Positions 6,905-9,056 of a stretch of 9,056 nucleotides of DNA are shown one piece after another. The stretch comes from Paracoccaceae bacterium (GTDB lineage: Bacteria; Pseudomonadota; Alphaproteobacteria; Rhodobacterales; Rhodobacteraceae). Below the pieces are notes generated by a model. That model saw only the letters and a list, made by a program, of their open reading frames with translations. It was not told where the DNA came from and searched no databases. How positions within the stretch are numbered: position 1 is the first letter of the stretch; every line of letters starts with the position of its first letter. The stretch is taken from NCBI GenBank assembly GCA_016937725.1, contig JAFGVZ010000129.1, positions 1-9,056 on the forward strand. The letters are read 5' to 3'. The translations under genes were made by a program, and so were the position numbers.

Positions 6905-7690
6905 TCATGAACGCTCAGGAACTTTCGAGACAAACTGATCGATCTGGCGAAGTTGTATGATTTTTGGGTTTGCGTTAATAGAAATTCTCTGGTTCCTAAA
7001 AGATAGCCAAAAGGCGAACCTAAACTCTTGTTCGGCGCTGAAGCGCTTTGGTTTCATGAAAGCTATATTATTTTTGAGCTCCCTTATCTTCTCTACAGGA
7101 AAGTCAGCCTCGCTGCCAATTATCCTTCTCCGATCAATGTAGCTTACTGCTTGCATCTGCACTTGTAGCGCTAAGCCTGCATGTAGCTCCTGAAGTGTAT
7201 GCTTCTGAACTAAAGGCTGGGGGAGATCATCGATTGAAACCTTACCCCAAAGCAGAGTGCCGAGAAAATTGCCAAATTCCTGAATTTTTCCTTCAGGTAT
7301 CATCCACTTGCTGTCATGCGCCTGCGAAACGTTGCCAACAGCGTCCCCGCTCAAAGAAACACAGAAAATCCAGCAATTGTGAGTTGATCCCTTCAGGGTC
7401 GCGCCCTTTACTGCAATGCCTCCACTGTTAATCTGCATTTCTTCAATGTATACTGAACCCTTAGCGCCAACGTCAAATTCTGAGATCCAAGCCTGCGAAA
7501 CTGGCGTCATTTCAGAAAAATCAATGATGAATTCAAATTCACCTTCACCTTCATCTCTAAGTAGCGCATTTTCCTCTTCTCTAAACCCCCAAAGAGTGCC
7601 GATGCGTAGTGAATTGCATCCTTCCATTATGTTGTACTTTGATGGGCAAAACTTAAACAGCGACGGCTTGCCAAATTCAACTAACTTCAT
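6905..7690 (-). CDS. Unrecognised 261-residue protein in AT-rich DNA (distant DUF2971-like pattern)
   Basis: I do not recognise this protein with confidence. It has no signal peptide and no clear membrane helix, so it is probably cytoplasmic. Visible segments are FGKPSLFKFCPSKYN near the start, SLRIGTLWGFREEE (about 28-41) followed by an acidic DEGEGEFEF, a hydrophobic NCWIFCVSL (about 104-112), and KPKRFSAEQEFRFAFW (about 213-228). An early 'G-T-L-x-x-F-R ... D-E-x-E' and a late 'K...F..E.E.RF.F' resemble the layout of DUF2971-type proteins, but only distantly. The ATG at 7690 was chosen over the TTG at 7693 because AAGGAG (7698-7703) is 7 nt upstream. Base composition is about 38-47% GC in the lines I counted, against clearly higher GC in the flanking genes, and codon use is correspondingly AT-rich. 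This suggests recent horizontal transfer. It stands alone, 102 bp after the amidohydrolase stop. Confidence 0.85.
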   Translation of the reverse strand: MKLVEFGKPSLFKFCPSKYNIMEGCNSLRIGTLWGFREEENALLRDEGEGEFEFIIDFSEMTPVSQAWISEFDVGAKGSVYIEEMQINSGGIAVKGATLKGSTHNCWIFCVSLSGDAVGNVSQAHDSKWMIPEGKIQEFGNFLGTLLWGKVSIDDLPQPLVQKHTLQELHAGLALQVQMQAVSYIDRRRIIGSEADFPVEKIRELKNNIAFMKPKRFSAEQEFRFAFWLSFRNQRISINANPKIIQLRQIDQFVSKVPERS

Positions 7691-7792
7691 CAATTTGCTC
7701 CTTCAGTTATCCAGAACTTCACATATTCGAAAAAAATAGATGAACTGCAACTTATAGTCGATGACGCAGCAAACTCCGCTCCCCGCCCTCCC
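7691..7792 (-). promoter_or_regulatory. Possible promoter region of the AT-rich orphan gene
   Basis: The 102 bp between the amidohydrolase stop and the orphan gene shift abruptly from G/C-rich to A/T-rich at about 7770. On the minus strand there is TATAAG (7751-7756), a good -10 match without a convincing -35, and further downstream a T7 run (7730-7736) followed by AATATG. The ribosome binding site AAGGAG is at 7698-7703. I see no hairpin that would end transcription of the amidohydrolase gene, so read-through is also possible. Confidence 0.3.
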
Positions 7793-8947
7793 TCACCCCA
7801 ACCTCTCCTCCACAACCCCCACATACCAGCTTGCCCCATAGGGGATCACCTCGTCGTTGAAGTCGTATTGCGGGTGGTGCAGGCCCGGCCCGTCGCCCGC
7901 GCCCAGCACGATATAGGCGCCGGGGCGTTCTTCCAGCATATAGGCGAAATCCTCGCCGCCCATGTTGAACCCGGCTTCCACGCATTGCCCCGACACATCC
8001 AGCGCCACCTTGCGGGCATAGTCGGTGTGCTCCGCGTGGTTCACCATCACCGGGTAGCCGCGCAGGAACTCCACCTCTGCCACCGCCCCAAAGGCCCGCG
8101 CCGTGCCCTCCGCCAGCGCGCGCAGCCGTGCCTCCGCCATGTCGCGCACCCCCGCGTCATGCGTGCGGATCGTCCCCACCAGCGCCACCCGCGCGGGGAT
8201 GACGTTATGCGCGTGGCTGGATGTGTCCACCCCGCAGACCGACAGCACGATGTTCTGCGTCGGGTCGGTGTTGCGCGAGGCGACCGTTTGCAGCGCCACG
8301 ATCAGGTGGCTGGCGACCACCACCGGGTCAATCGTCTGGTCGGGCTTGGCGGCATGCCCGCCCTTGCCTTCGACCACGATGCGGAATTCGTCCACCGCCG
8401 CATAAAACGCGCCCGCGCGGATGTTGAATTCGCCCAACGGATGACCGGGGCGGTTGTGCAGGCCATATACTTCGGTGATCGCAAACTGTTCCATCAGCCC
8501 TGCGTCGCACATCACTTTCGCGCCGCCGCCCCCTTCCTCTGCGGGTTGGAATATAACCGCGACCGTGCCGTCGAATGCCCGCGTGTCGCACAGGTATTCG
8601 GCGGCGGCCAAGAGCATGGTCATATGCCCGTCGTGCCCGCAGCCATGCATGCGCCCCGGCACGGTGCTGGCATAGGGCAGGCCCGTCGCCTCGTTCATCG
8701 GCAGCGCATCCATATCCGCGCGCAGGCCAATGCAGCGGCCGGGGCCGGTGCGCCCATGGATCAGGGCCACAACGCCGGTCACGCCGATCCCTTCCTCGAC
8801 CGTGTCACATCCGAAACTGCGCAGCTTGTCGGCCACACTTGCAGCGGTGCGATGGCACTCAAACCCCAATTCGGGATGGGCGTGAAAGTCGCGCCGCCAA
8901 GCTGCGTGGTCGGGCAGGCGCGCGGCGAAACGGTTACGAATGGGCAT
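7793..8947 (-). CDS. M20-family amidohydrolase / aminoacylase (hippurate-hydrolase type)
   Basis: A 384-residue cytoplasmic metallohydrolase that should cleave the amide bond of N-acyl amino acids or similar conjugates. All family motifs are present: FHAHPELGFE (21-30), GLRADMDALPM (74-84) with the Asp that orients a metal ligand, MHGCGHDGHMTM (100-111) with presumed ligands Cys103 and His105, PAEEGGGGA (135-143) with the catalytic Glu137 and ligand Glu138, YGLHNRPG (161-168) with His164, the GKGGHAAKPD segment (194-203) of the dimerisation domain, GGEDFAYM (330-337) and GLHHPQYDF (355-363) with His357. Ligand roles are assigned by analogy to M20D enzymes such as plant ILL2. The ATG at 8947, with AGGTAAG about 7 nt upstream, gives a normal N-terminus; an in-frame start at 9007 would add 20 residues that overlap the promoter. 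The exact substrate is not predictable. Confidence 0.94.
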   Translation of the reverse strand: MPIRNRFAARLPDHAAWRRDFHAHPELGFECHRTAASVADKLRSFGCDTVEEGIGVTGVVALIHGRTGPGRCIGLRADMDALPMNEATGLPYASTVPGRMHGCGHDGHMTMLLAAAEYLCDTRAFDGTVAVIFQPAEEGGGGAKVMCDAGLMEQFAITEVYGLHNRPGHPLGEFNIRAGAFYAAVDEFRIVVEGKGGHAAKPDQTIDPVVVASHLIVALQTVASRNTDPTQNIVLSVCGVDTSSHAHNVIPARVALVGTIRTHDAGVRDMAEARLRALAEGTARAFGAVAEVEFLRGYPVMVNHAEHTDYARKVALDVSGQCVEAGFNMGGEDFAYMLEERPGAYIVLGAGDGPGLHHPQYDFNDEVIPYGASWYVGVVEERLG

Positions 8948-8961
8948 GCTCTTACCTGTCT

Positions 8962-9001
8962 TGATCGGGATCAGCCTATGCCCCGGCGCGCAAGCCTGCA
9001 A
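8962..9001 (-). promoter_or_regulatory. Candidate promoter with start-site dyad for the amidohydrolase gene
   Basis: On the minus strand TTGCAG (8996-9001) and TAGGCT (8973-8978) are separated by exactly 17 bp, a good sigma-70-type layout with three of six bases matching in each box. Overlapping the downstream edge of the -10 and the expected transcription start is an inverted repeat, TGATC (8962-8966) and GATCA (8969-8973), with a 2-bp centre. Its position suits an operator where a repressor would block RNA polymerase. The implied leader is about 20 nt. Confidence 0.4.
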
Positions 9002-9015
9002 GCGCACGAAAGCGG

Positions 9016-9056
9016 TTTCCCCCGGCGCGCGCTTTGGGCTAGGGTCGCGCGCATGA
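9016..9056 (+). promoter_or_regulatory. Possible promoter and leaderless start of a divergent gene at the window edge
   Basis: The window ends in ATGA, with an ATG at 9053-9055 on the plus strand and no Shine-Dalgarno before it. Seven bases upstream is TAGGGT (9040-9045), which fits the TANNNT form of a -10 box, so transcription could begin at or next to the ATG itself, giving a leaderless message. A weak -35-like TTTCCC (9016-9021) lies 18 bp further upstream. Only the first codon would be inside the window, so no product can be named. Confidence 0.3.

Noticed and set aside
6688..6933. An 81-codon minus-strand frame in the gene-poor stretch
   Set aside because: It begins inside the 3' end of the orphan gene without a ribosome binding site and shows no recognisable motif. 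Its open frame is easily explained by chance.
6905..7792. Insertion-sequence or integrase-type boundaries around the AT-rich gene
   Set aside because: I looked for matching direct or inverted repeats at both edges and for a transposase or tRNA gene, and found none. The gene looks foreign but the mechanism of arrival is not visible.

Overview
The window comes from a GC-rich alphaproteobacterium, most likely a member of the Rhodobacteraceae. The evidence is strong G/C at third codon positions, an ihfB–lapA-domain–trpF gene run of the kind I recall from that family, and a fused 4TM/12TM TRAP permease paired with a TAXI-type receptor. Almost all of the sequence is ordinary chromosomal coding DNA. 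Six genes are confidently assigned to families, two are unrecognised or weakly recognised (one of them cut by the window edge), and a further gene may begin at the last bases.

Left part, plus strand (1-1436): the 3' end of an unrecognised gene with a YEGGTH motif overlaps by four bases (ATGA) a family 2 glycosyltransferase. The pair looks like the end of a polysaccharide or cell-surface operon. Its 3' end overlaps by 15 bp the convergent trpF gene.

Centre, minus strand (6553 down to 1422): the order of transcription is TAXI solute-binding protein, fused TRAP permease with a C-terminal DUF3394-like domain, IHF beta subunit, LapA-domain membrane protein, then trpF. The first two form a complete secondary uptake system for an organic anion: a periplasmic receptor plus a membrane permease driven by an ion gradient. 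Two adjacent stem-loops lie between the receptor and permease genes. ihfB, the LapA-domain gene and trpF are tightly spaced and probably co-transcribed; ihfB has its own strong ribosome binding site.

Right part, minus strand (8947 down to 6905): an M20-family amidohydrolase with all expected metal ligands, then an unrecognised 261-residue protein encoded in clearly AT-richer DNA, which looks horizontally acquired. A 348-bp gene-poor stretch (6557-6904) separates it from the TRAP genes and probably holds their promoter. The far right edge (8948-9056) looks like a divergent promoter region. It has a good promoter match and an operator-like dyad for the amidohydrolase, and a possible leaderless start for a plus-strand gene at the very last bases.

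I see no CRISPR array, tRNA, rRNA, insertion sequence or phage gene, and no evidence for a complete new multi-gene system. The least explained items are the AT-rich orphan gene, the YEGGTH protein and the intercistronic stem-loops in the TRAP operon.
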